Assembly (NCBI GenBank): GCA_004321745.1
Contig: SGYO01000007.1
Coordinates: 1 to 64,000, forward strand
DNA from: a bacterium
GTDB taxonomy: Bacteria > Fidelibacterota > Marinisomatia > Marinisomatales > UBA1611
Direction: 5' to 3'
DNA length: 64,000 nucleotides
Under the pieces are notes generated by a model, which was not told the DNA's origin, did no database searches, and saw only the letters and a program-made list of their open reading frames with translations. Positions 54,349 through 64,000 of this stretch are shown here, piece after piece; within the stretch, counting starts at the first letter, position 1, and the number at the start of each line of letters is the position of its first letter. A program made the position numbers and the translations under genes.

Positions 54349-56295
54349 ATGTCAAAAAATAAAGTTTTTAAACCATCAGGAGATTGGATTAAAAAGTCTC
54401 ATGTTGATTCGCTTGAAAAGTATGAAAAGATATATCATGATTCTGTGTCAAACCCAGATGAATTTTGGGGAACTATTGCTGATAGGTTGAAATGGTACAA
54501 AAAATGGGATAGTGTATCGGACGTTGATTATAAAAAAGCTGATATCCAATGGTATTTAAATGGGAAGTTAAATGTTAGTTATAATTGTCTTGATCGTCAT
54601 GTACAAGAGGGTAATGGAGATAAAACTGCAATAATTTGGGAAGGAAATGACCCTACAGAAGATAAAAAGTATAGTTATTCTGAATTACTAATTGAGGTAA
54701 AGAAATTTGCGAACGTTCTTAAATCTAATGGAGTAATAAAGGGTGATAGAGTTTGTCTATATATGCAAATGATTCCTGAACTCGCCATAGCCATGCTTGC
54801 GTGTTGTAGGATAGGAGCAGTACACTCTGTGGTTTTTGGAGCATTCAGTGCTGATTCATTAAGAGATAGAATAAATGACTCATCATGTAAGATTCTCATT
54901 ACACAAGATACAGGTGTAAGGGGAACAAAGGATAACATTCCAATGAAGGCTAATGCTGATAAAGCATTATTAGAGACTCCATCAATTAGTAGTGTTCTAG
55001 TTGTTAAAAGAACAGGCGTTGATGTAAAAATGATTGAGGGAAGGGATTTATGGTGGCACGAGCAAATTAGTAGTGCTAGTAATAATTGTGATCCAGAAGA
55101 AATGGATGCTGAGGACCCATTATTCATACTTTACACCTCGGGATCGACAGGTAAACCAAAAGGGGTGTTGCATACTTCTGGTGGTTATCTTGTATATGCT
55201 TCTTACACTCATGAAATGATTTTTGATTACCAGAAAGATGATATCTATTGGTGTACAGCAGATATTGGTTGGATTACAGGTCACTCATACATTGTGTATG
55301 GACCGATGTCAAACGGAGCTACTACAATAATGTTTGAAGGTGTACCAAATTTTCCAGATTTTGGAAGATTTTGGGATGTAGTAGATAAACATAACGTAAA
55401 CCAATTTTACACTGCTCCCACTGCACTAAGGGCGTTGATGAAAGAGGGTAATAGTTGGGTAAAATCAAGAAACCTGAGCAGTTTAAGACTTCTTGGAACA
55501 GTAGGTGAGCCTATCAAAGAACCAGAGTGGCAGTGGTATTATGATATAGTAGGAAAAAAAAAATGTCCAATTGTTGATACTTGGTGGCAAACTGAAACGG
55601 GTGGTATTCTCATTTCACCTCTACCAGGTGCTACACCATTAAAACCTGGATCTGCAACATTACCATTTTTTGGAGTTCAGCCTGTCTTATTAACCGATAA
55701 TGGCAAAGAGATAGATGGGAATAGTGTTCAAGGGCTTCTTGCATTAAAGTCATCATGGCCTGGGCAAATGAGAACGATTTATGGAGACCATAATAGATTT
55801 TTTGATACTTATTTTTCTCAATTTAGTGGATATTATTTTACCGGGGATGGCGCAAGAAGAGATGGTGATGGATATTATTGGATTACCGGTAGAGTTGATG
55901 ACGTATTAAATATATCAGGTCACAGAATTGGAACAGCAGAAGTTGAAGGTGCTATTGGAAAAGCTGATGGTGTTGCTGAGGCTGCTGTAGTAGGCTTTCC
56001 TCATGAAATCAAAGGTCAAGGTATATATGCTTTTGTAACGCTTATGACTGGCGAAGAAGCATCAGGTAAAAAGCTGAGTAAAATCATTGAATCAGTAGTA
56101 AAGGATATAGGTCCCCATGCAAAACCAGATAAAATTCAATTTACTCCTGCATTGCCTAAAACACGATCTGGTAAAATTATGAGACGCATTTTAAGAAAAA
56201 TAGCTGAGAAAGATACAGATAATATGGGAGATATATCGACTTTAGCTGATCCAAGTGTTGTAGAAAACCTTATTTTAGATTCGTCTCAAGTTTAA
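54349..56295 (+). CDS. acs: Acetyl-CoA synthetase
   Basis: 648 residues, standard length. Core adenylation motif '[15 protein letters not shown]' near residue 262, '[15 protein letters not shown]', '[17 protein letters not shown]' and the C-terminal '[16 protein letters not shown]' with the acetylatable catalytic Lys. It makes acetyl-CoA from acetate, CoA and ATP. A good AAGGAG site precedes the ATG. The last 26 bases overlap the convergent transporter-fusion gene. Confidence 0.97.
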   Translation: MSKNKVFKPSGDWIKKSHVDSLEKYEKIYHDSVSNPDEFWGTIADRLKWYKKWDSVSDVDYKKADIQWYLNGKLNVSYNCLDRHVQEGNGDKTAIIWEGNDPTEDKKYSYSELLIEVKKFANVLKSNGVIKGDRVCLYMQMIPELAIAMLACCRIGAVHSVVFGAFSADSLRDRINDSSCKILITQDTGVRGTKDNIPMKANADKALLETPSISSVLVVKRTGVDVKMIEGRDLWWHEQISSASNNCDPEEMDAEDPLFILYTSGSTGKPKGVLHTSGGYLVYASYTHEMIFDYQKDDIYWCTADIGWITGHSYIVYGPMSNGATTIMFEGVPNFPDFGRFWDVVDKHNVNQFYTAPTALRALMKEGNSWVKSRNLSSLRLLGTVGEPIKEPEWQWYYDIVGKKKCPIVDTWWQTETGGILISPLPGATPLKPGSATLPFFGVQPVLLTDNGKEIDGNSVQGLLALKSSWPGQMRTIYGDHNRFFDTYFSQFSGYYFTGDGARRDGDGYYWITGRVDDVLNISGHRIGTAEVEGAIGKADGVAEAAVVGFPHEIKGQGIYAFVTLMTGEEASGKKLSKIIESVVKDIGPHAKPDKIQFTPALPKTRSGKIMRRILRKIAEKDTDNMGDISTLADPSVVENLILDSSQV

Positions 56296-59200
56296 TATTT
56301 GCTTTTCTTATTCTAGAAGTAAGTAACTTAATTATTTGCTTCATGATATCGGCATTACTCTCCATTAATTCATAGAAAACATCCTGATTAATTTTTAATA
56401 AGACTGAATCTTCTTTGGCTATTGCATCCGCTGATCTAGTTTCGTTATCTAGGAGCGCCATTTCTCCTAGGGAAGCCCCTTTTTTTAATTCTGCAATTTC
56501 TTTTGATCCCTTTTTAATGGAAACAAGGCCTTCAAAAACAATGAACATTGAATCTCCTGCATCACCCTCATTGAAGATTGTGCTATTTTTTTCATATGGT
56601 CTTGCTTTTGAAATTTTAGAAACTTGCGAAAGCAATTCCCCAGGGATTTCTTGAAATAGGTCAACTGTTTTTAATAAAAGTGTTTTTTCTAATATTGTAA
56701 ACATAGTTTGCTCCAATTGATTTGTGTATTTTATTAATGGTACTATTGTCTTCTTGTTTGGAAAATTTTTAAAAATTTGTCCCAGTATTGGATTGTTGGC
56801 TACATTATCCCATTCAATTTCATTAAGCAGCTCAAATTTATTTTTTATCAAACAATCAATACTTATTGCAGCTTTCCAATTATTATGTGAAATAGCCCAA
56901 TTTTTTAGCCAACTCTCAAAAGGGTATTTTTCTTGTTCTTCCTTTATATCCTCTTTTTTATAATCATTTTCAGGGTCTACAATGGGCATTAAAAGTTTTC
57001 TTGATTCTCTTGAAAAAGAAGAATCAAAAAATTCCAATATGTAAGGCAAGTCCTTATCTTCTTTGTTAATTAAAGATTTAATATGTGAATCAATCGGAGA
57101 GTTAGGAATAGTTAGAGTTACTAATTTCAATATTATGTAGAGAAGTTTTCTTTTTTCAAAATTTATTTGATCAATGATTAGTTCACTGCCTTGAGCACTC
57201 TCAGCTAATTTTTCAAGACAATAAAACCTAAAGTATTGGTCTGTATATATTTTAATATAATTATGGAAATTGCTTTCATAATCATATTCATATTCTTTCT
57301 TTTTTGCTATTTTAAGTAGTGATTCTGAAATTGCAGATGAGATTAATAAATTTTCAACATTTAAAAACTCTTTGTAGATATCTATAACAATAGCTTGATT
57401 GTATTCTGTCATGCATCTTATAATACCAATTTTTAACTTATCACTGGCTCTTAAATCTTTTAGTTGGCTAATTAATTTGGGTAGAACTAATTCTTGATTG
57501 TAAAGTCTTAGAATGTTTCTGGCATTTTGAGCACATTTTATATTTTCAAGATTTGATATAATTGCTGGTATATATTTTGTTTGCAAGCGATTACCAGCGA
57601 CATTTAATGCAGATTTACTTATCTCAATTGATTTATGATTAAGAAGATCAATTAATGTTTTTTCTGGCAAAAGAGATGTTGAATCTTTTAGATAATCTAA
57701 AGCTATTGCAGTAGTGCTTTCATCCTTTATGTCTAAGAAATTATTAAGAATAACTTTTGCTTTGATATGTTCCGGATCATGCTTGAGAATTGCAACTGAT
57801 GTCGATGCAATTTTATGAGGACTGGTGCTAAAGAGTTGATCTGATAATTCATTTAAATATTTTGTAATGGTGCTTTTATCAAAAAGTGATACCGCGATTG
57901 CTCCAATTTGATCATCTTGCTTTGATAGTTTTAATAATAAATCTTCATCAATAAAATTGTTTTTTTCATATGCTAAAAGAAGAATTTGTTTTTTTATTTC
58001 ATCGTCTTCTGATTTTAACATGCTATTTAGTTTGCTAGTCCATTTTTGCAGGTTCATATTTTTTATTAGATCTAAGGCAAACATTTGTTGATGAATATTT
58101 TTATTTTCAAGAGCTTCTTTAATAGTGGTAATTATTTGGTCATCTGTTATGTCAAATTGAATTTCGTTTAAATTAAGCTGACGATGGTTTATCGCTTTTT
58201 CAACAGCAGAGATATATTTTTTTCTAATCCTTAAATTATTTCCAAGCCAAACGACAATGATCAAAACAGCAGGAATACTTAGTAAAAATATTTGATCATC
58301 ATTTAAAAATTCAAGAGCTACAATTATGTATATAATCAATCCAATAGTACCTTCAGCAATTGATTTAAAAGAGGAATCAATAATAGGCTTTGCTATTCTG
58401 GCTCTGCTTTTTGGAATTGGTGTCCAAAGCATTTCGTTTGAGGCGCTTTGAACAGAAAATTTAAAAGACTGGTCAAACAGGCGGGCGATAAATATGCTAG
58501 ATAAGTTTGCAAAAACTAGAAAAGAAGCTGAACCAATTATTAGCCCCAAAGGCATAATAATTAAACCACCTAGAATACCAAATTTCTGGAGAATGAATCC
58601 GGTTAGAAAAAGCTGCATTATAAGAGTTGTACCATTTAAGTACATGTAATAGTCGCCAAAAAAAGATGCTAGCTGTTCACTAGATTGAAAGCTGTTGGCT
58701 GCGGTAATTTTGAATTGGTATTCAATGATTCTTGAACAAATAGCAGCAGCGCATACCATCACAAGAATTGATTTTAGATATGGATCTAATATTTCTTTCG
58801 TCGAAGAAAAGTCATTTTCATTAGATTTCTTTGCTGGTTTAGTAGTTCTGTGTTTGTTAAGTATCTGTGCAAATATTGGCAACAAAGCAATCATAATTAT
58901 GGTAGGTATTATTAATTCTTCTGCACCATATTTATTAACAAAAGGTCTCATTAGGTATCCTGCGCTGATGCCAGCAATTGAACCACCGATGCCAATAAGG
59001 CTAAAAAGTCTTTTTGCTTGACGAGGATTAAATATTTCGCCTGCTAAAAGCCAGAATTGAAAAATTGTTATCGAGATTATCACATCAACCCATGCATAAA
59101 ATATTGGTATCACAAATCCGCTAAGGTTCAAACGGATTAAAAATAATGTTATGCAAAAAAATATTGAGGAAGACCGAATCACTTGAATAAGATCTAGAGT

Positions 59201-59407
59201 TGAAGTGATTTTATTATAGATATATATGACCACAACCATTAATCCGGCAACAAGTGAAAACATAAGCGGGAGGAGTGACTTATCAAATTGGGTAAGAAAA
59301 AAAGTATCTCTAGCGCTTGCGCCTGTTATGCTCGAACCAACAATGCAAAAGAACATCATCATTAGTATTCCTATTGGTCTTCGTTCTTCTTTTCTTAGTT
59401 TAATCAT
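56270..59407 (-). CDS. NTT/MFS-like carrier fused to HEAT repeats and a cNMP-binding domain
   Basis: 1045 residues. About twelve hydrophobic helices in residues 10-400 resemble ATP/ADP translocase-like (NTT) carriers ('[18 protein letters not shown]', '[17 protein letters not shown]'). Residues about 420-880 are alpha-helical repeats of HEAT type. Residues about 930-1030 form a cyclic-nucleotide-binding domain: '[20 protein letters not shown]' and '[20 protein letters not shown]'. The carrier could be gated by a cytosolic ligand. Similar fusions are known in FCB genomes, but substrate and ligand are not established. Its 3' end overlaps acs; it is divergent from pepA. Confidence 0.75.
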   Translation of the reverse strand: MIKLRKEERRPIGILMMMFFCIVGSSITGASARDTFFLTQFDKSLLPLMFSLVAGLMVVVIYIYNKITSTLDLIQVIRSSSIFFCITLFLIRLNLSGFVIPIFYAWVDVIISITIFQFWLLAGEIFNPRQAKRLFSLIGIGGSIAGISAGYLMRPFVNKYGAEELIIPTIIMIALLPIFAQILNKHRTTKPAKKSNENDFSSTKEILDPYLKSILVMVCAAAICSRIIEYQFKITAANSFQSSEQLASFFGDYYMYLNGTTLIMQLFLTGFILQKFGILGGLIIMPLGLIIGSASFLVFANLSSIFIARLFDQSFKFSVQSASNEMLWTPIPKSRARIAKPIIDSSFKSIAEGTIGLIIYIIVALEFLNDDQIFLLSIPAVLIIVVWLGNNLRIRKKYISAVEKAINHRQLNLNEIQFDITDDQIITTIKEALENKNIHQQMFALDLIKNMNLQKWTSKLNSMLKSEDDEIKKQILLLAYEKNNFIDEDLLLKLSKQDDQIGAIAVSLFDKSTITKYLNELSDQLFSTSPHKIASTSVAILKHDPEHIKAKVILNNFLDIKDESTTAIALDYLKDSTSLLPEKTLIDLLNHKSIEISKSALNVAGNRLQTKYIPAIISNLENIKCAQNARNILRLYNQELVLPKLISQLKDLRASDKLKIGIIRCMTEYNQAIVIDIYKEFLNVENLLISSAISESLLKIAKKKEYEYDYESNFHNYIKIYTDQYFRFYCLEKLAESAQGSELIIDQINFEKRKLLYIILKLVTLTIPNSPIDSHIKSLINKEDKDLPYILEFFDSSFSRESRKLLMPIVDPENDYKKEDIKEEQEKYPFESWLKNWAISHNNWKAAISIDCLIKNKFELLNEIEWDNVANNPILGQIFKNFPNKKTIVPLIKYTNQLEQTMFTILEKTLLLKTVDLFQEIPGELLSQVSKISKARPYEKNSTIFNEGDAGDSMFIVFEGLVSIKKGSKEIAELKKGASLGEMALLDNETRSADAIAKEDSVLLKINQDVFYELMESNADIMKQIIKLLTSRIRKANIKLETNLK

Positions 59408-59463
59408 AGTTTGATAAAATTTTATGTAATGAATTCTTCATTCATTTAAATGTCAATGGTTTG

Positions 59464-59494
59464 TTTGTAATGAGAAATTACAAATAGTAATTTC
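59464..59494. promoter_or_regulatory. Overlapping alternative palindromes upstream of pepA
   Basis: TTTGTAAT (59464-59471) pairs with ATTACAAA (59477-59484), while the overlapping GAAATTAC (59474-59481) pairs with GTAATTTC (59487-59494). Both are perfect 8-bp inverted repeats with five-base spacers and share the middle arm. They lie in the 127-base divergent gap between pepA and the fusion carrier. Tandem operator sites or mutually exclusive leader hairpins are possible. Confidence 0.4.
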
Positions 59495-59534
59495 CACATA
59501 GAAATTTGATTAAAAATTAGAACAAGGAAAGTAA

Positions 59535-60992
59535 ATGTCACATCATCCGAAAATAAGCATTATTAAAAATTTAACAACTAGCTCATCAAGCGATATTGTT
59601 TTTATAGGTATTTATAAAGATAAAACTTTAACTCCAAGTGGGAAAAATTTAAGCACTGATATTAGATCAGGATTTGATAGCGGCATAAAAAGTGGAGATG
59701 TAAAAGGCAAAACTGGTGAATTAAATTTTTTCTATGTAGATGGTCGCAAATATGCATTAGTAGGACTAGGGAGCAAATCTAAAATAAATGCTGAAAAAAT
59801 AAGAATTGCTTCTGGTTCTGCAATCAGGTCAGCAATATCAAAAAAAGCAAAAACTATTACATTAGATTGTTTCTGCTCTGAAATTGACAGTTGTCAGCCT
59901 ATGGGTGAAGGTATTGCGCTTGGAGGCTATGAATATAATGATCTGAAAACCATGGATGATAAAAGTTTCAGTATCAGTGAAATAGAAGTTGTCAACGCAA
60001 ATGAAGATCAATTAAATGATGGAATTGTAATAGGTCAAGCTGTTTGTTTTGCTAGAGACCTTGGAAATCGTCCTGGAAATGTTGCCACTCCAACTCATTT
60101 AGCAAATGCCGCCAAAGATATATCCGAGGCTGGAAATATAGATATAAAGGTATTTGACAGAGATGAATTTACTGAAATGGGGATGGGCGGTTTAGCTGGT
60201 GTTGCACAGGGCACGGATGAGCCTCCTAAATTTATCATTCTTGAGTACAACAATGGTGGTGAGAAAAAACCAAAAGTTCTAGTCGGTAAAGGATTGACCT
60301 TTGATTCAGGTGGGATTTCAATTAAGCCTGCAGCAAAAATGGATCAAATGAAATATGATATGTGTGGATCAGCGGTGGTTCTAGGCGTATTTCATGCTCT
60401 TTCTAAACTAAAACCGGAGATTAATGTTGTAGGTATCATACCTTCTACAGAAAACCTTAGTGGATCTAGAGCTGTAAAACCTGGAGATGTACTAACTGCT
60501 TATAATGGTAAAACAATCGAAGTGTTAAATACAGATGCAGAAGGAAGATTGATTTTAGCAGATGGATTATCTTATGCATCTAAGCATTACGACCCTGAAT
60601 ATATTTTAGACTTTGCCACATTAACGGGCGCAATTGTTGTGACTTTGGGTCATATCGCTACAGGTATAATGGGTAATGATGATAAGCTAATGGAAGAAGT
60701 AAAAAATTCCTCTAAGAAAACTGGAGAGAAAGTTTGGGAACTTCCATTATGGCCTGAATATTGTAAACAGATAAAAAGTGATGTTGCAGATATAAAAAAT
60801 ATGGGCTCAGCTGGACAAGCTGGTTCGATAGCAGCTGGCGCTTTTTTAAAAGAATTTGTCGAGAAAAATATACCTTGGGTTCATTTTGACATTGCAGGTA
60901 CAGCTTGGGGTGCAAAACCATCGAGTATTAATCCAAAAGGAAGCGCAACCGGAGTGGCTATCAGGCTTGTTCTTGACATGCTAGGAAAATAA
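59535..60992 (+). CDS. pepA: Leucyl aminopeptidase (M17)
   Basis: 485 residues. The C-terminal catalytic domain shows 'VGKGLTFDSGGISIKPAAKM' near residue 249 and 'NTDAEGRLILADGL' near 331, supplying the two-metal site and catalytic Lys and Arg. The N-terminal macro-like domain is present. It removes N-terminal residues from peptides in the cytosol, completing digestion started by the exported peptidases of this window. AAGGAAAG precedes the ATG. Confidence 0.95.
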   Translation: MSHHPKISIIKNLTTSSSSDIVFIGIYKDKTLTPSGKNLSTDIRSGFDSGIKSGDVKGKTGELNFFYVDGRKYALVGLGSKSKINAEKIRIASGSAIRSAISKKAKTITLDCFCSEIDSCQPMGEGIALGGYEYNDLKTMDDKSFSISEIEVVNANEDQLNDGIVIGQAVCFARDLGNRPGNVATPTHLANAAKDISEAGNIDIKVFDRDEFTEMGMGGLAGVAQGTDEPPKFIILEYNNGGEKKPKVLVGKGLTFDSGGISIKPAAKMDQMKYDMCGSAVVLGVFHALSKLKPEINVVGIIPSTENLSGSRAVKPGDVLTAYNGKTIEVLNTDAEGRLILADGLSYASKHYDPEYILDFATLTGAIVVTLGHIATGIMGNDDKLMEEVKNSSKKTGEKVWELPLWPEYCKQIKSDVADIKNMGSAGQAGSIAAGAFLKEFVEKNIPWVHFDIAGTAWGAKPSSINPKGSATGVAIRLVLDMLGK

Positions 60993-61087
60993 TTACTATA
61001 AACATATGTGTTTTTTTACGGGCTAGTTGTAAAAATTAGTATTAATCTTCCTATATTCTTTTCCATGTAGATTAATTAAATTTAAAA

Positions 61088-61447
61088 ATGTCGACAGCCA
61101 CTCTCACAACTTCTGTTGAAAAAATACAGCCTACAGCTATCATTAAGCTTGATGGTCCATTGAACGATTTTCATGCAAAGGAATTAATTGGAATCATTGA
61201 TGATTTGCTACCACAAAATTTTGTGCATTTTATCATCAATTTTGATAAATGTATCGAAGTCAATAACTATGGCGTTTCAGTGCTTATTAGCTTAATTAGT
61301 TCTATAAATGCCAAGCAAGGGAAGTTGATCTTTACAAAAGTTGATGCACATCTAGAAAAAAAATTAAAAATGATGGGCCTTGCTGCATATGCAGAATTTT
61401 ACTCCGAAGATAAAGTTGCCTTAGAAAGTCTAATTCAAAAACTATAA
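61088..61447 (+). CDS. STAS domain protein (anti-sigma antagonist-like) lacking the usual phospho-Ser
   Basis: 119 residues forming one STAS domain: 'AIIKLDGPLNDFHAKELIGI', 'HFIINFDKCIEVNNYGVSV', 'GKLIFTKVDAHLEKKLKMMG'. In SpoIIAA/RsbV the segment is D-S-S-G-(L/I)-G, with a Ser that is phosphorylated. Here it reads N-N-Y-G-V-S, so Tyr61 aligns with the expected Ser. The adjacent gene encodes an RsbU-like PP2C phosphatase 12 bases downstream, the usual partner-switching arrangement. Either Ser64 or another residue takes over, or the protein is unregulated by phosphorylation. Confidence 0.8.
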   Translation: MSTATLTTSVEKIQPTAIIKLDGPLNDFHAKELIGIIDDLLPQNFVHFIINFDKCIEVNNYGVSVLISLISSINAKQGKLIFTKVDAHLEKKLKMMGLAAYAEFYSEDKVALESLIQKL

Positions 61448-61459
61448 GTCCTAATAAAT

Positions 61460-64000
61460 ATGAATATAAAACCTCGATTGACCATTTACATTATCTCTTG
61501 CTTAACTATTTTATTTTCAAACCCTAACAAAGGTATTTGGGAGCAATATGATTACAATAGTGGAATTTCAAGTAACTATATCTTTGACGTTGAAAAGGAT
61601 AAGCAGGATAGAATTTGGGTGAGCACTCAAAATGGAATTACCCTTATTGATGGTGAAAAAACAAAAAAGTATGGCCTTTCTAATGGATTACCTGCTACTA
61701 ATATTGTAAAAATAGTAAGTCTAAATGATATTATATATGCTGCTACCTCTAATAAAGGTGTCTACTTTTTAAGCGAAGGCGACACGTTTAAAAAAGCAGA
61801 ATTCATCCAAGGTGATAAAGTTTATACCATGAATGCTGTGGAGTCAAAGTTATTTATATCCACAAAATTAGAGAATGTTCTTTATGATGGCAGTAAGGCT
61901 TCTTTTATGGGCAATGGATTTCCGAAAGCTAAGATTAGAGATGTTTATGTTAATAATGGAAAAACAGTTTATTTAGCAGACAATAAAGTCATTTACAAAA
62001 AAGGTAATAAATATGTTGTTGAAAACATAGACTTTGAAAGCAGTAAGGCGAAAATAAAAAGTTATTATAGTTTTAATGGAATAGAGCACTTTGGAACGAG
62101 TAAGGGTCTCTGGAGCAGATCAAAAAACGAAAAACTTAAACTTATAAAAAATATAAATGTTCTTTCTTTAGAGCATAATCGATCAAACACTCTTTATGTT
62201 GGAACTAAAAAGGGTATGTACTATCTAAAAAACGGGAAATTATCCAGGTACAGCCCTAATACACTTAAATCAAAAGATTTTAATAAAATTCCTGTAAATG
62301 ATATTGAGTTCATTGATAAGTATGAAATTTGGTACGCAACATTCGGGCAGGGTTTATTCCTTCAGGATCTGGGTACTATTCAAAATTTTGACCAAAATGA
62401 TGGGCTTAAATCTGGTGGAATGGTATTTGATATGGTTAATTGGAAGGGAAAAACGTATATAGCAACCAAAAACGGATTGTTTGTTTTTTCTGGTGGAAAT
62501 ATATCAAAGCACTATAAAAAAGAACAGGGATTACCTTCCAATATTATCCTTGATATGGATACCTATGATGGTCTTGATTTTATTTGGCTTGCAACATCAA
62601 ATGGCATTTCTAAATTTGATGGAACTAGTTTTATAAATTATTCAAAAAATTTAGGGTTGCCTGCAAAATTAGTCACCGCAATTCACGTTGATAGAATTAA
62701 GAGTAATACTGTATGGACTGGTTCTGAAAAATCTGGCTTGACTCGTTTTGATGATAATGGGTTTTTTAATTTTGCCACACAGGATGGCCTTCCCTCAAAC
62801 TCAATTAGAGATATCACCCAATCTAAAAACGGTGATTTAATTATAGCCTGCTATAATGCTGGTGTGGTTAAGTACGATGGGAAAACTTTTAAACTGTTTA
62901 ATAACGGACTTGCGGATAAGCGAGTAATTTTAGTCACTAATGGACCTGATGGCTCTATTTGGGCAGGAACTGAATCAGCGGGGGTTGGAGTTTTAAATGA
63001 TGATCAATTCAAAATGGTTATTGATGCAGATGGTTTAGGGCATAATGAAATATTCTCTTTGCATTATGATGGCAAAAGAATGTGGGCCGGCACTTTCGGT
63101 GGTGGAGTAAGTTGTTTTAGTGATGATTTATGGTATACGATGAGTCAAGCTGATGGATTGGCAAGTAGTAATGTTGGTGCAATAACATCATTAAAGGGAA
63201 AAATTCTCTTAGGTGGGAATAACGGATTATCAATTTTTGAAGAGAACGATGCTCAGTTTGGTTTGAAATTTGATAAGATTCTAACACCGAAAGCAGAGAT
63301 TCCTTTTCAAGCCTCTTTGAGCACAATGTCAGGAATTATTAAAGATAGATTTTTTATGACAGCAAATGCAATGGTTTATAATCCTGCAGATGCTCAAGTA
63401 AGATATAGATATAAAACTATAAAAGATGGTGAGGCTTCTAGCTGGTCAAAACCTCAATTATCATCACAAATTTTATTTGTTCCAAACGAAGTAGGTAATT
63501 TTCAATTCCAAGTTCAAGCTATTGATAACCGTTTGCGGAACTCAAAGATTGTTACGCTCCCATTTTCTATCTCAAGAGTTTGGTACTTAGACCCAAAAAC
63601 TGCAGTTCCTTTTTGGGGAGGTATTTTGGTACTAATAGGTTTCTCAATAGTTAATTATATTAACTACCGTAAGAAAAGTAAAGAAGCAAAAGACCTTAGA
63701 GATGCTGAAATTGCCCGACAACAAGCTGAAATGGAGGAGGCAAGAGAATTTCAACAGGCGATGCTTCCAAAGGAAATGCCATCGACAGATGATTATGAAA
63801 TGGTTGGTTTTCAACAGACAGCTACAGAGGTAGGTGGAGATTTTTTTGATTTTATGCAGAAAGAGGACGGTGGATGGGTCGCAATATGTGGCGATGCTAC
63901 AGGTCACGGCCTAACTTCTGGTAATGTAGTATCAATTACAAAAACTGCAATGAGTTCATTAGTTGATGAAGCTCCTGTACCAACTTTAGATTCGCTTAAT
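61460..64000 (+). CDS. Propeller-sensor PP2C (SpoIIE/RsbU) phosphatase, 3' end missing
   Basis: Not in the ORF track because no stop occurs before the window end; 847 codons are open from ATG 61460. A leader 'RLTIYIISCLTILFS' precedes two-component-regulator propeller repeats ('NGLPATNIVKI', 'GIWEQYDYNSGISSNYIFDV', 'IWLATSNGISKFDGTSF', 'DGLPSNSIRDI') over residues 25-600. A Y_Y_Y-type beta domain, one membrane helix near 715-733 and a short coiled coil follow. The cytosolic PP2C domain starts 'EFQQAMLPKEMP' near 762, with metal Asp motifs 'EVGGDFFDF' and 'GDATGHG'. It likely senses an external signal and dephosphorylates a STAS-type partner. Confidence 0.9.
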   Translation, partial: MNIKPRLTIYIISCLTILFSNPNKGIWEQYDYNSGISSNYIFDVEKDKQDRIWVSTQNGITLIDGEKTKKYGLSNGLPATNIVKIVSLNDIIYAATSNKGVYFLSEGDTFKKAEFIQGDKVYTMNAVESKLFISTKLENVLYDGSKASFMGNGFPKAKIRDVYVNNGKTVYLADNKVIYKKGNKYVVENIDFESSKAKIKSYYSFNGIEHFGTSKGLWSRSKNEKLKLIKNINVLSLEHNRSNTLYVGTKKGMYYLKNGKLSRYSPNTLKSKDFNKIPVNDIEFIDKYEIWYATFGQGLFLQDLGTIQNFDQNDGLKSGGMVFDMVNWKGKTYIATKNGLFVFSGGNISKHYKKEQGLPSNIILDMDTYDGLDFIWLATSNGISKFDGTSFINYSKNLGLPAKLVTAIHVDRIKSNTVWTGSEKSGLTRFDDNGFFNFATQDGLPSNSIRDITQSKNGDLIIACYNAGVVKYDGKTFKLFNNGLADKRVILVTNGPDGSIWAGTESAGVGVLNDDQFKMVIDADGLGHNEIFSLHYDGKRMWAGTFGGGVSCFSDDLWYTMSQADGLASSNVGAITSLKGKILLGGNNGLSIFEENDAQFGLKFDKILTPKAEIPFQASLSTMSGIIKDRFFMTANAMVYNPADAQVRYRYKTIKDGEASSWSKPQLSSQILFVPNEVGNFQFQVQAIDNRLRNSKIVTLPFSISRVWYLDPKTAVPFWGGILVLIGFSIVNYINYRKKSKEAKDLRDAEIARQQAEMEEAREFQQAMLPKEMPSTDDYEMVGFQQTATEVGGDFFDFMQKEDGGWVAICGDATGHGLTSGNVVSITKTAMSSLVDEAPVPTLDSLN

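Noticed and set aside
54675-55127. 150-residue minus-strand ORF
   Set aside because: Antisense shadow of acs with no recognisable domain.
63117-63907. Minus-strand ORFs at the right end
   Set aside because: They oppose an uninterrupted propeller/PP2C reading frame and have no coding character.

Overview
The window is a gene-dense, AT-rich bacterial chromosome segment with about 57 protein genes. It shows no rRNA, tRNA, CRISPR array, insertion sequence or phage gene, and no gene-free stretch longer than about 200 bases. Three secreted enzymes end in the 'PNPFN' type A sorting domain used by type IX (Por) secretion. Together with the long-form IspG, a 257-residue AMP nucleosidase, a sigma-70 factor without region 1.1, a bestrophin-like protein and an NTT/HEAT/cNMP fusion, this points to the FCB superphylum. 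The composition and the peptide-degrading, sodium-symporter-rich gene set fit a marine lineage such as Marinimicrobia (SAR406). That assignment is inference. Many genes start with TTG.

Layout. 1-4.1 kb: the end of a tandem-module acidic protein, a tiny metallothionein-like gene missed by the ORF track, AMP nucleosidase, a methyltransferase and HtpG. 4.2-15.4 kb: exported M14 carboxypeptidase, esterase, ABC exporter, quinone-reductase-like oxidoreductase, NUDIX, TSUP, YggT, bestrophin-like protein, AI-2E-family permease, PutP-like symporter and an exported class II amidotransferase-like protein. 15.5-30 kb: primary sigma factor, two M1 aminopeptidases, a 2H phosphoesterase, an HMA-domain lipoprotein, TPR proteins, IspG, FolB-FolK-deoxynucleoside kinase and a thioredoxin-like ferredoxin. 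30-46 kb: SMC, MscS, APC permease, dUTPase, GroES-GroEL, DNA polymerase I, an ABC-2 pair, alanine racemase, TrhO and a GST. 46-61 kb: DASS symporter, an SSS symporter/NamZ-like/outer-membrane/MFS cluster, thioesterase, acetyl-CoA synthetase, the NTT-HEAT-cNMP fusion and leucyl aminopeptidase. 61-64 kb: a STAS protein followed by a propeller-sensor PP2C phosphatase that runs off the window.

How the genes fit together. Exported carboxypeptidase and aminopeptidases, a cytosolic leucyl aminopeptidase, and proline- and amino-acid-type permeases suggest growth on peptides. Acs and DASS suggest use of acetate and dicarboxylates. The NamZ-like hydrolase beside an SSS symporter suggests recovery of cell-wall sugars. 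The main leads are: the metallothionein-like ORF; the NamZ-like gene with no ATG, GTG or TTG upstream of its conserved core; the STAS protein with Tyr where the phospho-Ser is expected, next to a PP2C sensor; a 14-bp perfect GC-rich hairpin in an AT-rich setting; and the exported amidotransferase whose presumed nucleophile lies in a lipobox-like LSAC.
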